The notes under the pieces are model-generated. The model saw only the letters and a list, made by a program, of their open reading frames with translations. It made no database searches and had not been told where the DNA came from. Shown here one piece after another: positions 10,593 to 22,440 of a DNA stretch of 64,000 nucleotides (the stretch's first letter is position 1; every line of letters begins with the position of its first letter). The translations under genes and the position numbers were made by a program. Source of the DNA: Rusavskia elegans. Lineage: Eukaryota > Ascomycota > Lecanoromycetes > Teloschistales > Teloschistaceae. The stretch is taken from assembly GCA_011316305.1 (NCBI GenBank), contig SAUG01000082.1, forward strand, positions 1 to 64,000, given 5' to 3'.

Positions 10593-13282
10593 TCATGCGG
10601 GTTCCGACCAATCGACCTGATCCACCACGCTCCCGGTCCCGTCTTTCGTGTAGCTGACTTTCAGTCGGAGACGGAGTTTGGGTGGTAGTTCCTATCAGGG
10701 AAGACTGATTAGCGGTTTACCCCATTAGAGGATATTACATCGAGCTTTGAGCACCTTGAAGCCCGTCTCCTGACAATGCCGAAGAAAGGCAAGCATTGAA
10801 GGGAAAAGGAGAGGACGATGAATCGGAAAACTTACATCCTTCACGGCAACAATCTTCATACTCTGCACCGCCTCCTCGCCTCCATCAAGCTCGCTCTTGC
10901 TTACGGCGTTCAACTGCAGTTTTTGGGATTTCGGCACCGCGGCTTGCAGCCCTACGCCCGTGAGACGCTCGAAATTGGAGGTGTTGGTGAAACGAGCTGT
11001 TACGAGTGCGCCGGCAGCGGAGCGCTGGACGGAGAGGGTGAGGGAGAGGGAGTTTTTGTTGTATGCTGCGTGGGCGGGTGGTTTTTGTTGTGAGGTTGTA
11101 GGGGCGGAGGAGAAAAGATCTGTAGGCTGTTGGGGTGGTGGGGATGAAAGACCGTTCGAATATTGGGTGTTGAAGAGATCCATTATGGAATTGGTGTTTG
11201 TTGCTTGTGGAGGGGGAGAAGAAACTGAGTGTCCGCCTCCGATGATATCAGTAAGGAGATCCGCATTGTTCTGAGTGCCGTTGACGGTGGCGCTGAGGTC
11301 TGACGCGGGGAGATCTGTCCCACCCATAAGGTCGAGGAGCATATCTTGTTCTGTTTGCTTGATTGGTTTCTTAGCTCTTGCTGCTGCGGAAGCCTTCTTC
11401 TGCTTGGGTGTTGCTTCACCCAACACACGTTGTTCTTCTTTAATCTCGGGTGGGGGCATCCGTTCGAGGACACCTCTTCGGATCTCATCATAGGCGAAGA
11501 GGTTGCCGTATTCAACGGCGCGTTGTTGAATTTCAACGCTGAGGTCAGAAGTCCGATTGGAGAGCAGACGTCGGATTCGATCGATTTGGGCGGGCTCGCG
11601 GAGGCGGGAGGTCAATTTCATGGCAGAGGTGATGATGTATTCGGTGACGATCTGGGTAGAGTAGGCGCTGGAGAGGATGGTGGTAAAGAGGTCGACGAGG
11701 TCGCTTTCGTGGATTTCTTGGACGAATTCTTCGGATTCGTAGGTCGAAGGGCGGAGGAGGGCATCGCCGTATTCGCCAATGACCCAGGAGCCGGCGAGGG
11801 TGAGACCTTCCTGGGTAATGTCTTCTTTCAAGCCGGCGTAGAGCTTTTGAGCGGAATATGTTTGGAGATCGGGGGTTGTTGCTATCAAGCGGACGAAGGA
11901 TGAGAGAATTTGTTCTTTCACATAATTGCCGGCTAGCTTGAGGACTCGGAACATTGTATCGACATGCCATCGTTTGTTTGGGGCAAACCGATCCGCCGCA
12001 ACTCCTATTTGGCTGGTCATGATTGGCTTGAACTCGTTGTCTGCTACCTCTAGAAAAGCGAGCAGCTCCCGGATGAGGACCCGAACATTACTCTCATTGA
12101 TGAGTGTGAAGCTTAGATCCAGTGCTCTTCTTCGTATACTGATATCTGGATCTCTGAGACATTCGAGTATGGTGTTGCGGTGCCTTTGGACAGCGTTCGG
12201 CTCAACTGCAACGACTTTGATCAATGTGTTCAAGGCTACATATCGAATGTTATTGTCTTTGTTCGTTAAAAACTTCCCGAGAATATTGACTCCAAGCACC
12301 CTGAGTCCTGAGTCGGCGTCAATATCGAGGATGGTGAGGACTGATTCGTAGAGAATAGAGTTGCCGACGTTCTTTGAAGCTTCGGTATTCGTGGCCACCT
12401 GGGCAAGGATGTCATTAATCTGTTCGCTTGTTCGGGCGTCTCCTCGTCCTAAGGTTCTGAGCAGTCGTAAAATCTTGACCTGCAAGAAAGGGTCGGTGAT
12501 CCCGGTAACATCATGTTCTGGAGCATATCCCGAACTGGCGAGTCCCTTCAACGTTCGTACGAGTGCCGGGACCAGAGGTCTGAACGACTCGATTATTGCG
12601 CCCTCCTCACCTTCTGCTTCCTCCGCCTCACAGAGGCTCGTTACCAAGGTCAAGCCACAGAGCAGCACCCCATGATTCCTGTCCGAAAGCAGCATCTTGG
12701 CCTTCTCTACGAAATGCTCTTGTAGATCTGGAACCTTCCGACAGATCCTCATAGCGCAGAGGGCAGCTTTCCGGCGGATGTAGGGATTTTGTGTTGACAG
12801 GGCCGATTCGATCTCGGGGAAGAGGTCCCTTGACATCTCGACTGAGGCGATGTTGCCAAGGGTGCAGAGAGCGAGTCCGACGACATACTGATTGTTGTGA
12901 TTGAGGTCATTCTTGAGGGAGTTCGTAACTAAGGTCAAGACTTCCTGGTTCTCGTCCAGCAGTAACATGGTGCCCAGGTAGCCCAGTCTCTTGTCAGCAA
13001 AGCGTGGGGAAGCCAACAGCTTGAGACATTCGATCTGACCGAAGTGGGTTCGTTCGCCGAGGGTGAAGAGGTATAGGAGCTTCGCGACATTGTTTCTTCT
13101 GACATTATGATCCCCACTCTCATCCCTGAAGCTGGACCTTATGGCAGCACTCTCTTTCTGCACCACGGCTCTCTCGTCGGCAATGGTCTTGGCGGCGCGG
13201 ACATTTCGTATGAATTGCTTTACTGTTCAGGTCAGACCTTATGACAGATTTTCTGTAGGGCGTTGCACTCACAGGAGCTCAT
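10593..13282 (-). CDS. apl4: AP-1 clathrin adaptor complex, gamma subunit (gamma-adaptin)
   Basis: Large subunit of AP-1, which recruits clathrin at trans-Golgi and endosomes. Model in transcript order: exon 1 13273-13282 (only 10 bp, ATGAGCTCCT), 50-bp intron with GTGAGT donor, exon 2 10836-13222, about 144-bp intron with GTAAGT donor, exon 3 10593-10691. Total 831 aa, the usual size. The start reads MSSLKQFIRNVRAAKTIADE and continues VVQKESAAIRSSFRDE, hallmark gamma-adaptin sequence. The alpha-helical adaptin trunk covers roughly residues 20-580, followed by a hinge with NADLLTDIIGG and DLF repeats (clathrin/accessory binding), then the ear. The ear ends KLRLRLKVSYTKDG...DQVDWSEPA in exon 3. 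Without the last intron the frame would run into unrelated sequence, so the splice is well supported. Confidence 0.95.
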
Positions 13283-14039
13283 TGCGGGCCCATTCCCCTG
13301 CTAAGCTGTTTGTATGCAGGAAATGCTGAACTCGCACGAGATTTGCATTTCACCCAGATGACGCGGATTTTCTATATTGTCAAAGAATGTGCGACTGAAA
13401 ACCTTCCAGACACAATTAAAAGCAGATCAAGGAGCCTGCTTCCCAAGCTTCATTAATTCGGTACCCAGTGCCAAGACATGCTTCGACTATACATATAAGG
13501 CTGACCCCGGCGGATCTCATTCCGCTTTTCCGAGTACAACTTAGCGGGCGTGGCGGCACCGGCGGGCATGCTGGATCATTCATTTTCACAATAATTCAAT
13601 ATTCCAAGATCAAGGACATATCGATCCGGTAGTCTCTACGTCTACTTTCCCGTGTTGTTCGTGAGACCAGCATCCGACTCATGATCCAAAAGCGCCCGAG
13701 AAACTGGCCTCATAAGGAGGCCGGTCTTTACGGGGATAATCCGAGGATCAGGGACCAGTCAATAACAGCAGAATAATACCTCTCTCGGTCCCATGACAAT
13801 CCGAATGACCATCTGGCGCATCCTCAATTGTATTGCTGGGTTAAAGGAGGCTGAAAGGTGAGTTGCTGCATCGCTGAAACAAGATTCTGATGGACGCTGA
13901 CAAGGCTCTGCTGATCATCACACAGCACAGCCAGCTAGGCTTCCTTCCTTCGAAGATAAATAATTATTTGTCTTTATTATACCAAACATGGAACCTCGAT
14001 GAGAACAGCCACTACATTTTTGATGCCGTAATCTTAGAA
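13283..14039. other. Divergent promoter region (AP-1 gamma / sterol acyltransferase)
   Basis: About 760 bp between two divergent starts. No coding sequence is recognised. The open frame 13890-14039 is in frame with the acyltransferase, but its first true ATG with good family fit is at 14040. Confidence 0.5.
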
Positions 14040-15887
14040 ATGGCCTCCTCGTCCTCTCGACAGCCACATGACACTACCGATGGTATTGTCCGACCTCGTC
14101 CGATGAAGCCGGGTAACCCTATGGTCTTCCGAGCACAAAGTGAAGATGGTAACCACAGAGCAAATGGCGGGCCTCTGTCGAAGATCGATATGCCTGCTTC
14201 TGGTCTCTCGAGGTATGAAGAACCATCAGCTACCTGCAATGAAGCCCTTCTAAACACCTTGCCAGCGGCCGGTCAACTCCCCTTCCACCCGATGCTCCTC
14301 CTTCTGCCGTATCGCTCTCCTCCGCCAGAAAACAGATACGAGCACAGCAGAAACACCGATTGTTCCCAACCATTGATTATGCCGCTCGAGTCTCCCATTT
14401 CGATCCGAAGAGCGATTACCGCGACTTCCGTGGCTTTTTCGTCTTGTTCTGGATAGGGCTGGCGATCATGGTTATTACAACCATGTTGCGGAACATCAAG
14501 GATACGGGCTTCCCCTTCCGAGTTGGAGTCTGGGCCCTCTTGACGGAAAGGGTCTGGCAGTTGGCCCTCAGTGATGGCGCCATGATCGCCAGCACTTCCT
14601 TGAGTTTGCCCCTACACAAATTGTTCCGGAATAGCAAAAGATGGTTATGGTGGGAAAAGGCCGGAATGCCCATTCAGAGTCTTTACCAAGCCGCTTGGAT
14701 TACTTTGTGGATCAATTGGCCTTTCATGTTTGGCTGGACCTGGACCGCCCAAGTCTTCTTCACGCTCCATAGTATCGTGATGCTCATGAAGATGCATTCC
14801 TACGCGTTCTACAACGGTCATCTCAGCACAACCGAACACCGTCTCTCCGCTCTTGACAACCCGAAGAACGCCTCCACAGCAGCAGCCGTTCGCTACCCAA
14901 GCTCTAGCTCCGACTTGAATGAACTCAATAACCTCAAAGAAAAAAGAGCCCATCAAGACGAAGAGGACGCCCTCGCCGGACTCCGCGAGGAGCTCGCCAT
15001 CGAACTTACCTCACCCCTTGGCTCAGTCACGTACCCACAGAACTTGACCCTTTCCAATTACGCCGACTACATCCTTTGCCCCACCCTCTGCTACGAGCTT
15101 GAGTACCCTCGTACAGAGCGGACACAATACCTTGAACTCTTCTGGAAAACTCTCGCCGTTTTTGGCTGCATCTTTCTCCTCACCATCACGAGTGAAGAGT
15201 TCATCGTGCCCGTCCTCCACGACGCCTCTCTCCGCCTCAACAACATCACGTCCACAAGCGAAACCTTACTCATTCTTTCGGAGAGCATTTCGCTTCTCCT
15301 CTTCCCTTTCATGGTAACGTTCCTGCTCGTCTTCCTCGTCATCTTCGAGTATGTCCTCGGCGCCTTCGCGGAGATCACCTGCTTCGCCGACCGGCATTTC
15401 TACAGCGACTGGTGGAACTCGTGCGACTGGCTCGAGTTCAGTAGGGAGTGGAATATCCCCGTGCATCATTTTCTCCGGAGGCATGTTTATGGCGCAAGCA
15501 GACCATACATGAGCCGAAATATGAGTACCTTGGTCACGTTTCTGATCAGTGCATTCGGTCATGAATTGGTCATGAGCTGCATCACCAAGAAGTTGAGGGG
15601 ATATGGGTTCTTGGCTCAGATGCTGCAATTGCCGATCGTGGCGCTGCAAAGGACGCAGGCGGTTCGGGGGAAGCGGTTGTTCAATGTGAGCTTCCACTAC
15701 TCTCAACCTCTTGGCCTACAATATGCGCCGAAGCTGACGGGAATATTGTAGAACATTGCCTTCTGGATCTCGATGATCCTCGGACTATCAATGGTCAGTT
15801 TTATCTCGCCTATGTCGTCTTTCTGGAAGAATTCAATGCACTGACTGTTACCGCTCGCAGATGTGTGCTCTTTACGTCCTTGTATAA
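14040..15887 (+). CDS. Sterol O-acyltransferase (ACAT/ARE type, MBOAT family)
   Basis: ER multi-pass enzyme that esterifies sterol with fatty acyl-CoA for storage in lipid droplets. Model: exon 1 14040-14212, 53-bp intron, exon 2 14266-15685, 66-bp intron, exon 3 15752-15793, 67-bp intron, exon 4 15861-15887; 553 aa. Each intron has a GT donor (GTATGA, GTGAGC, GTCAGT) and an AG acceptor, and the frame closes at the stop. MBOAT signatures: FYSDWWN (residues about 436-442) and the catalytic histidine in FGHELVM (about 490). The N-terminal 90 residues are polar and disordered. The last two exons encode WISMILGLSM and MCALYVLV, the conserved ARE C-terminus, which supports the two small 3' introns. 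Many hydrophobic helices are visible from residue 115 onward. DGAT1 is the alternative, but the FYSDWWN context and length favour ARE. Confidence 0.93.
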
Positions 15888-16253
15888 AAACTGGATCTCA
15901 GGGGTAAATCAGCATCATAGTCGATCCTCAACTGCCACCGAGCCAAGTATATCCGGCTGGGTAAAGCATGCTGATGGATCTGGCGAGAGGCATTGCGAGT
16001 CCTTAGAGCGGGCATTGGCAATTGATACCCATTTGTATACTATATCACTTGTCACAAATTCCACTTGATCAATCAGCCTCGTCGGAGAAGAAAGTTGCGT
16101 AAATCATCTAGATCTGAATCACGTGTAGACTGTTCAACACACAACAGAGCAAGCTACCACTGTTGAAAATCAAGTCTTCGGATTATTTAATCATAGCACG
16201 ATCGACCGTTTTCTGGAAGGTGCTAGCGAACTGCCGAGTGCCGACTGCGTCGA
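15888..16253. other. Intergenic / leader of the BAG gene
   Basis: Contains an E-box CACGTG at about 16121. No ATG that could start the BAG frame through an obvious splice was found: the only nearby pair (15968-15976) reaches a stop after 13 codons. Confidence 0.45.
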
Positions 16254-17633
16254 GTGACCGAAAAATCTTCTACACTGCATGAATTAACCTCACCCTCCAA
16301 CAGTTTCCAGCGATCTTGGTCCTCGACGACATTCAAGGTGGCTTCAGCGATCGTGGACGACTTGCTCGCCTTGGGTGCTCCGTATCTACAGTCGACCTAC
16401 AGACTGCTCCCCAAGTCACTGCAAGCCTACCTCGACGCCTTATCATCCCACCTCCACCGCTCATCACCCCACCAGTTGGCTGACTTACTTCGAAAAGATA
16501 CGACTATCCAAGCTCTGCTGACCCTTCTCCTTCCAACACTGTTGCTTCTCTTCTCAATGTCCAGCTGGGGCCGTTTCTGGCCCGCGGGCGGTGGCCGTTA
16601 CTCCCCATTCGCTGCCACTGCTAGCCAGGCGCCTCCAACTGTCACCGAAGCCGATTACCACTATCTAGGCCCTGAAGACATAGATCCTCCCGTACAACAT
16701 CGCAATGATGGCTACAACTTCCCTGCTTCTGCTCCGCACCGTATCACTCGAACCGACTCCAATACTCCCGACATCCTCGTCCTGAAGCACCGCAGCACCA
16801 CCTATCCCCTTCACTTTCCCGCCTATGCCATCGCCGATGGCGACATCACAGTAGGCGACCTTCGTCGTCTTGCCGCACGGGAAACCAAAACAGAAGATCA
16901 CCACCGCATCAAGCTTCTCTACAAAGGGAAGACTCTCCGGGACGACCTCCTCCCCTGTCGCGATGAGGGTCTCAAACAGAACTCGGAAATCATGTGCGTT
17001 GTCAGCGAAGCATCCTCTCTACCGTCACACCAGCAATCCAGCTCCTCCGCATCCGAAGACGAGATGATCGAGAATGGCATCACCGGACCTAGAATCGATG
17101 TCGATGGTACGATCCGCGACGACCGACCTCGAGATCGACCTCGGCGCAAAGGTCATCGGGGCGGACGCAAGAAGAAAACCACCAGCTCTACCAGCACCCC
17201 GAAAGATTCTGCAACTTATCTCGCCCCCGAAATGCCCTACTCAACAGGCAGCGGTGCCCGCAATCACTCCCCTGCAGGCCGCGACCATTCCCCAGCCCCA
17301 CCTCGCCCAACACCATCTCCAGCTCCCCCCGCCCAAAAACCACCAGCCAAACTCACAAATCGTGAAACGCTCGAAGCGCTCGCATCTAGATTCCATACCG
17401 AGTTCGTCCCACAGTGTGTTTCTTTCACAGCAAACCCGCCATCGGATCCGAAGGCAAGGGATTTCGAGTACAAGAAGTTGAGTGAGACGATTTTGGCGCA
17501 GATCATCTTGAAGCTGGATGCCGTGGAGACGGAAGGGGATGAGGGTTTGAGGGCGAAGAGGAAGGAGTTGGTGAGGGAGACGCAGAGTATGTTGAGTACG
17601 TTGGATACGGTGGGGAAGCCCGGTGGAAGCTAA
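16254..17633 (+). CDS. Membrane-anchored ubiquitin-like + BAG domain protein (Hsp70 nucleotide-exchange factor)
   Basis: BAG proteins bind the Hsp70 ATPase domain and release ADP; yeast Snl1 is the ER-anchored example. In this open frame a hydrophobic helix (TIQALLTLLLPTLLLLF) is followed by SMSSWGRFW, a ubiquitin-like domain (about 16758-17010; ILVLKHRSTTYPLHF to RIKLLYKGKTLRDD and LKQNSEIMCVV), a basic RPRRKGHRGGRKKK stretch, and a C-terminal BAG domain (about 17359-17620; NRETLEALASRFHTEF to RKELVRETQSML). The start is unresolved: the frame is open from just after an in-frame TAG at 16224-16226, but the first in-frame ATG is at 16557, immediately after the anchor helix. The listed start at 16254 is a GTG. 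Either an unseen 5' exon or a non-AUG codon initiates the anchored form, or translation begins at 16557 and the protein is soluble. Confidence 0.85.
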   Translation: MTEKSSTLHELTSPSNSFQRSWSSTTFKVASAIVDDLLALGAPYLQSTYRLLPKSLQAYLDALSSHLHRSSPHQLADLLRKDTTIQALLTLLLPTLLLLFSMSSWGRFWPAGGGRYSPFAATASQAPPTVTEADYHYLGPEDIDPPVQHRNDGYNFPASAPHRITRTDSNTPDILVLKHRSTTYPLHFPAYAIADGDITVGDLRRLAARETKTEDHHRIKLLYKGKTLRDDLLPCRDEGLKQNSEIMCVVSEASSLPSHQQSSSSASEDEMIENGITGPRIDVDGTIRDDRPRDRPRRKGHRGGRKKKTTSSTSTPKDSATYLAPEMPYSTGSGARNHSPAGRDHSPAPPRPTPSPAPPAQKPPAKLTNRETLEALASRFHTEFVPQCVSFTANPPSDPKARDFEYKKLSETILAQIILKLDAVETEGDEGLRAKRKELVRETQSMLSTLDTVGKPGGS

Positions 17634-18106
17634 ACATATTCTTGGAGGTGGAGCTGATATGGAAGCTTTCGAGACCGGCTTGGAAAGAGGCGAATGACAA
17701 GGCGAGCTGATGCACGCTCGATTGAATGAAATGAGATGAGTTGGATGGGGTTGGAGGATACTAGTCATGATGCGTCGAGAAATCCTCGAAACGCAGCGAT
17801 GGCGTTTGGGAAAGAGCGCTTTCAGTCAAAGTTTCCGAGGCATTTTCCACGTTCAGACATAGAGGCATCAAAACGAGAGTCGTCCCTACGCATGCACTGA
17901 GCGGCTTCCAACACGAGGACACGTGTGGAATATTGGAACATCATAGTCCTCGAAAAAGTAGTTTCTCTTTCCCTATTTGCGCCCCATCCTTCGGATAGAT
18001 TCATGTTGTGAAGGGCTCCATCCTCGAAGTTCAACAAACAGCCGTTTTGCCAACTTTATCTGCTACTCCTCCTTCAACTTCCATTGCTTCGGCCCAGGTG
18101 CCATCG
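17634..18106. other. Convergent intergenic region
   Basis: 3' flanks of the BAG gene and of eS28. No gene is recognised. Confidence 0.45.
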
Positions 18107-18682
18107 TTATCTCAGTCTTCGGGCTTCGCGCTCTGATTCTAGGAGGCAGAGGATGTCGTCTTCGCGTACTGTTGTGGAGAGGTGTTAGTGTCCGTTGTGA
18201 ACGTATTGATGCGGATTTCGAAGCATGAAGGCATGCGCTGCCGCCCCTGCATATGAACATCTTTTCGACGAAAGTGTACCCTCCCCTAATTTCGATGTAG
18301 ATGCTCATATGACGCCCCGTCTCCGTCCACCGTCCTTCTGACACATAATTTTTCTTCCTCCTCTCACATCGACACGAAGGGGGTCCATAGACATCATGAA
18401 AGGGATGGAAAGACATGGAAAGGAAGCGACGTACCGGGTCCCTTTACGTTTCGGATGATGCTTCGGGTCTGGTCGTCCATGAATTCGACACGGACTTGGG
18501 TTACTCCGCCGCGGGAGCCTGGGGTTGAGTTGATGTATTAGCTGATATCTATGGTGAAGAGGAGGGTTGAAGGGGACTAAAGGGGAAATGTAGTAGGAGG
18601 AGAGGGAAAGGTAAGAAATACCAGTGCGGCCGAGGACTTTGATGACTTTTACGAGCTTGACGGGGACTTTGGATGTATCCAT
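18107..18682 (-). CDS. rps28: 40S ribosomal protein eS28
   Basis: Small-subunit ribosomal protein near the mRNA exit channel. Three exons: 18622-18682, 18435-18518, 18107-18168; 68 aa, the family length. Exon 1 reads [21 protein letters not shown], exon 2 [20 protein letters not shown], exon 3 [20 protein letters not shown], an essentially invariant eukaryotic sequence. Donors are GTATTT and GTACGT; acceptors are CCCCAG and CAACAG. Two introns occupy more than half of the 576-bp gene. The gene is not visible as a single open frame and is easily missed. Confidence 0.97.
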
Positions 18683-19392
18683 TTTCGCGGCTTGTACTGG
18701 CGGACATCAACTGTGATATTCATTGGGGGGTGAACATGGGACGTACGTGAGTGATGAGAGAGTGATTGCGCTGGAAGTCCTTTGAGGTTGAAAGTTGAGG
18801 CTTGGGAGAAAGTCGATATCCGTGGTGGGTAACTTGTGCCGAAGTTTAGGCGAGGGTATTCTTTAGCGTGGACTACGTAAGCCATTACAGTTCGTTTGAT
18901 GTTTGCGACAACACGTCAGTGGAAATTACCTTAACTGTCAGAGCGAATCATCGTGGCATGTACTGGTGATCATTAAGCTCTTTAGCGTGTAGCTCACCGT
19001 GTCAGTATTGGACCTCCCAAAAGTCCCATCGCATGAATCATCACTCGATCGCTTCAGGAATCGCAATTGCTGACTGCGTGGTTGTGCGTACCTCGCCGCA
19101 CCGGTGACCGTCTCCGAGACAATGGATTGAGCAGATGACCGAAGGACGAGGCTTATATTCATGATTGCTGCGGAAGGAACGAGTGGCAATGCCTTTGTAA
19201 CTCATTGGATCCGCTTCTCCCACGCCCTAGGATTTCCGGATTCACTCTGACCGCCAGGGATACATACCCCTGGCCATGAGACTTTTAAAGAAGTCGGTCG
19301 TTCCCTGTTTTCCCTGTTGCTGCTCTTTCCTATTCATTTCCTACACCTGTTTTTTCAACACTGTTGTCATTGAGTCAAGACATTGTTTCGTT
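18683..19392. other. Divergent promoter region (eS28 / GH55 glucanase)
   Basis: About 700 bp. A minus-strand open frame at 18649-18885 overlaps the eS28 leader and has no recognisable product. No other gene is seen. Confidence 0.45.
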
Positions 19393-22052
19393 ATGTATTC
19401 CGTTTTCTCCGACCTGACCTTCCTGCCCATTTGCCTTATTCTTTTCTCTTCATCAGTTGCGCAAGGGAGACTTCGGGAGCTGCCTCATGGCTATCGTGAT
19501 TCTCAGTCTACAATATTCCATGAATCAAAGTTGTTATGCGGGGATCGTTGTTACCCTGCCTTCAACTGACATTGGCGCAGGGCCATCGATCGAGGGAGTC
19601 AACAGCCTCTAATGAACCCTTTGCCTGAACCTGAACCTCAAGCAAGTACAGCCGCGCCTTATTGGTTGGATCAGCAAGACCACACAGGGCCGGCTCGCGG
19701 ATACGCCCCTTTCCTTGGGTCAGACCACACCTATCCTGTCTATCGCAATGTCAAGAAGTATGGAGCCGTTGGGGACGGGAAGAAAGACGATATAGCAGCC
19801 TTGCAGAAGGCTATCAACGATGATCCTAATAGCAAAACTCAAAATCGGTACCAGAATGAGGTCTCGACGCGACCGGCGCTGGTATTCGTACCTGGAGGCA
19901 CATACATGATCAAGAGTACACTGGATATGCGACTCAATACCATCCTGGTGGGAGATCCGAACGACAGGCCAGTTATAAAAGCCGCGCCCGATTTCCAAGG
20001 CGAAGTCCTCATCCAAGGCCATGACTATGCAACCCCAAATGGAGCCGTTGGGACTACTAATTTCTTCACAGCCATCAAAAACATTGTGATCGATACTACA
20101 AATATCAACAAAGATAAGAAAGCTATTGCATTGGGTTGGGGGGTTGCCCAAGCTTGCCATCTGACGAACATCAAGATAATGATGCCTGATTTTTCCAATG
20201 GCCACATCGGAATTGACATCAATCAGGGTTCCACTGTTGCGGTGTCGGATATTGTAAGTCACTGTTTTCCCTAACGGAACGATGACATACTGATACCCAT
20301 TAATCAGTCCATTGAGGGTGGAGTTGTTGGCATAAGTAACAGCAATCAACAGGTCCTTTTCAAAGATATCTCTTTCAAGAGATGCACTACCGCCCTACGC
20401 CAATCCGGCGGCTGGACAGCGGTACTGCAGGGGGCAACAATCGAGAATTGTTCCAAAGGCGTCGAAATACCACCTGGAGGGTCAGCTGCATCACTGGTTA
20501 TTCTCGATTCCACGTTGATCAACTCCGGGTCCATGGTCAAATTCCCTGACTCCTCCCACAACACTGGCGACAGGAACCATCAGATTGTACTTGAGAATAT
20601 AGACATCACTGGGACCAATCCCGTAGCTATTGGTGATGATGAGTCCGTGAAACTATCCAACAGAAAGCACGTCGATACGTGGATCTGGGGTAATGTCAAC
20701 CCTGGAGTTTACCAGACTGGTAAGACATTGACGACAAAGCGTTCACCTGGCTTGTTATCGAATGGGAGGTTTTTCACTATGCGCCAACCGACTTATCAAA
20801 AGTATACCAACGATCAGGTGGTGAATGTGAAGGCTGTCCGAGGTCATGAGTAAGACTATGTCATGGCTTCCGAGCTATTGCTAATGGGTGACCAGAGTCA
20901 AGGGTGATGGCAAGTCTGACGACGCACCGTCTCTGAATGCGATCCTTGCGCAGAATGCCGCTAATGGCAAGGTTTCTTACTTCCCGTATGGCGTGTACAT
21001 CGTCAAAAGCACGCTTTACGTTCCCCCGGGCACCCGCATGGTGGGAGAAGCGTGGTCTGTTATTTCAGGTAAGATACAATATCCAACAGGACGTGCTTTG
21101 GGCTCAGTTGGACACAGGAATTGGGGGTGTCTTCGGGGACAAGAACAGACCGACTCCAGTCGTCATGGTTGGTAAGCCAGGAGAGACCGGCGTTGCACAA
21201 ATCCAAGACATGCGGTTCACCGTCGCGGACATTACCCCCGGCGCAATAATCCTTCAAGTCAACATGGCAGGGTCAAAACCTGGCGATGTCGGTCTCTGGA
21301 ACACCCATGTCACGGTCGGCGGTATGGCTGATTCGAACGTCAATGTCGCCTGCGGAAGTCCCAATACCGCAGCTTGTCTGGCCGCTTTCGCCATGGTCCA
21401 TCTCACATCCTCATCATCCGCCTACATCGAAAACATGTGGGGTTGGACTGCTGATCACTCTCTAGAGCGTGGTGGATTTCAGAACATCGCCACTGGCCGA
21501 GGCCTTTTGGTTGAAGCTACGAAGGGCACTTGGCTCACAGGCACCAGCTTCGAGCACAACACCCTGTACGAATACAATCTCCACAACGCGCAGAATGTCT
21601 ACGCGGGCTTGCAACAATCCGAAAACGCCTATTGGCAAGGCGAGGGTTCCCAACAAAACGCCCCCAGCCCCTGGGCTGCCAACCCCAAGTACGGCGATCC
21701 GGACTACTCTTGGTGTGCCCCAGGCGCCCAAGCATGCCGCATGGGTTTCGCGCAGAATATCGATGGCGGATCAAACCTCTATCTGTATGGCGCGGCGTTC
21801 TGGACGTTCTTCCACGGCGAGACCCAGGCGCGGTATGGCAGTCCGGATTCGTGGTGCGTGGACAAGATCTGCATCACCAATCAAGCCAGGGTGACTGGAA
21901 ATCCTAAGAACATGTATTGGTATGGGATTAATACAAAGAGCGCGGATGTTATGGTGCTGGATGGGAAGGATAATCCGACTCGGTATAATCATCCTGGAGG
22001 ATGGAATCCGGGTGGGGTGATTGCTGCGTACTTGACATTTCAGGGTGCGTAG
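19393..22052 (+). CDS. Secreted GH55 exo-beta-1,3-glucanase
   Basis: Glycoside hydrolase family 55, two tandem pectate-lyase-like right-handed beta-helices, cleaving beta-1,3-glucan. The N-terminus MYSVFSDLTFLPICLILFSSSVAQG is a signal peptide. The first intron ends GGCGCAG at 19581; its donor is ambiguous (near 19508 or 19532, both phase 2). Next exons: 19582-20253, 20308-20849, 20896-21069, 21119-22052, with introns of 54, 46 and 49 bp, donors GTAAGT, GTAAGA, GTAAGA. Helix 1 opens YRNVKKYGAVGDGKKDD, the GDG..DD repeat signature; helix 2 opens VKGDGKSDDAPSLNA. The downstream region WTADHSLE, LLVEATKGTWLTGTSFEH and the C-terminus are typical of fungal GH55. A likely role is cell-wall remodelling or mycoparasitic/saprotrophic glucan use. 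Confident on family; the first-exon donor needs cDNA. Confidence 0.92.
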
Positions 22053-22440
22053 CTGGTGGAGATGGATGCTGGGGTTGGGTGAAATGCAGCAGGTAGGTGA
22101 GGATAAGACACGTAGCCGAGGTCGTTGTTACGTTCAAAGCACCGGGTGGTCCAAATTACTGCCGAATCTATTCTTTTGCCCGAATTTTACAGTGCCGATA
22201 GGAAACGCGGATGCTGTCAGCCGATTTGAGAGCTGACATCTAATGCAGATATAGAGAGCGACTGACCACCATGGAGAGCCAAACCCAAAGCAAAACCGGT
22301 ACGCGATTCTGTACTCATATGGGGTATCTAACTTGTCGGTCCAACAGTCAAAACAAAGAGATACAGAACGAGAAAACGAATGCATCTTTCCCTACAGCTT
22401 GCCCATCCCATCAATTCACAATGGTGCAAATGGATCAGGC
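22053..22440. other. Convergent intergenic region
   Basis: 3' flank of the glucanase and of the Ser-Pro protein gene. Nothing recognisable. Confidence 0.4.
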
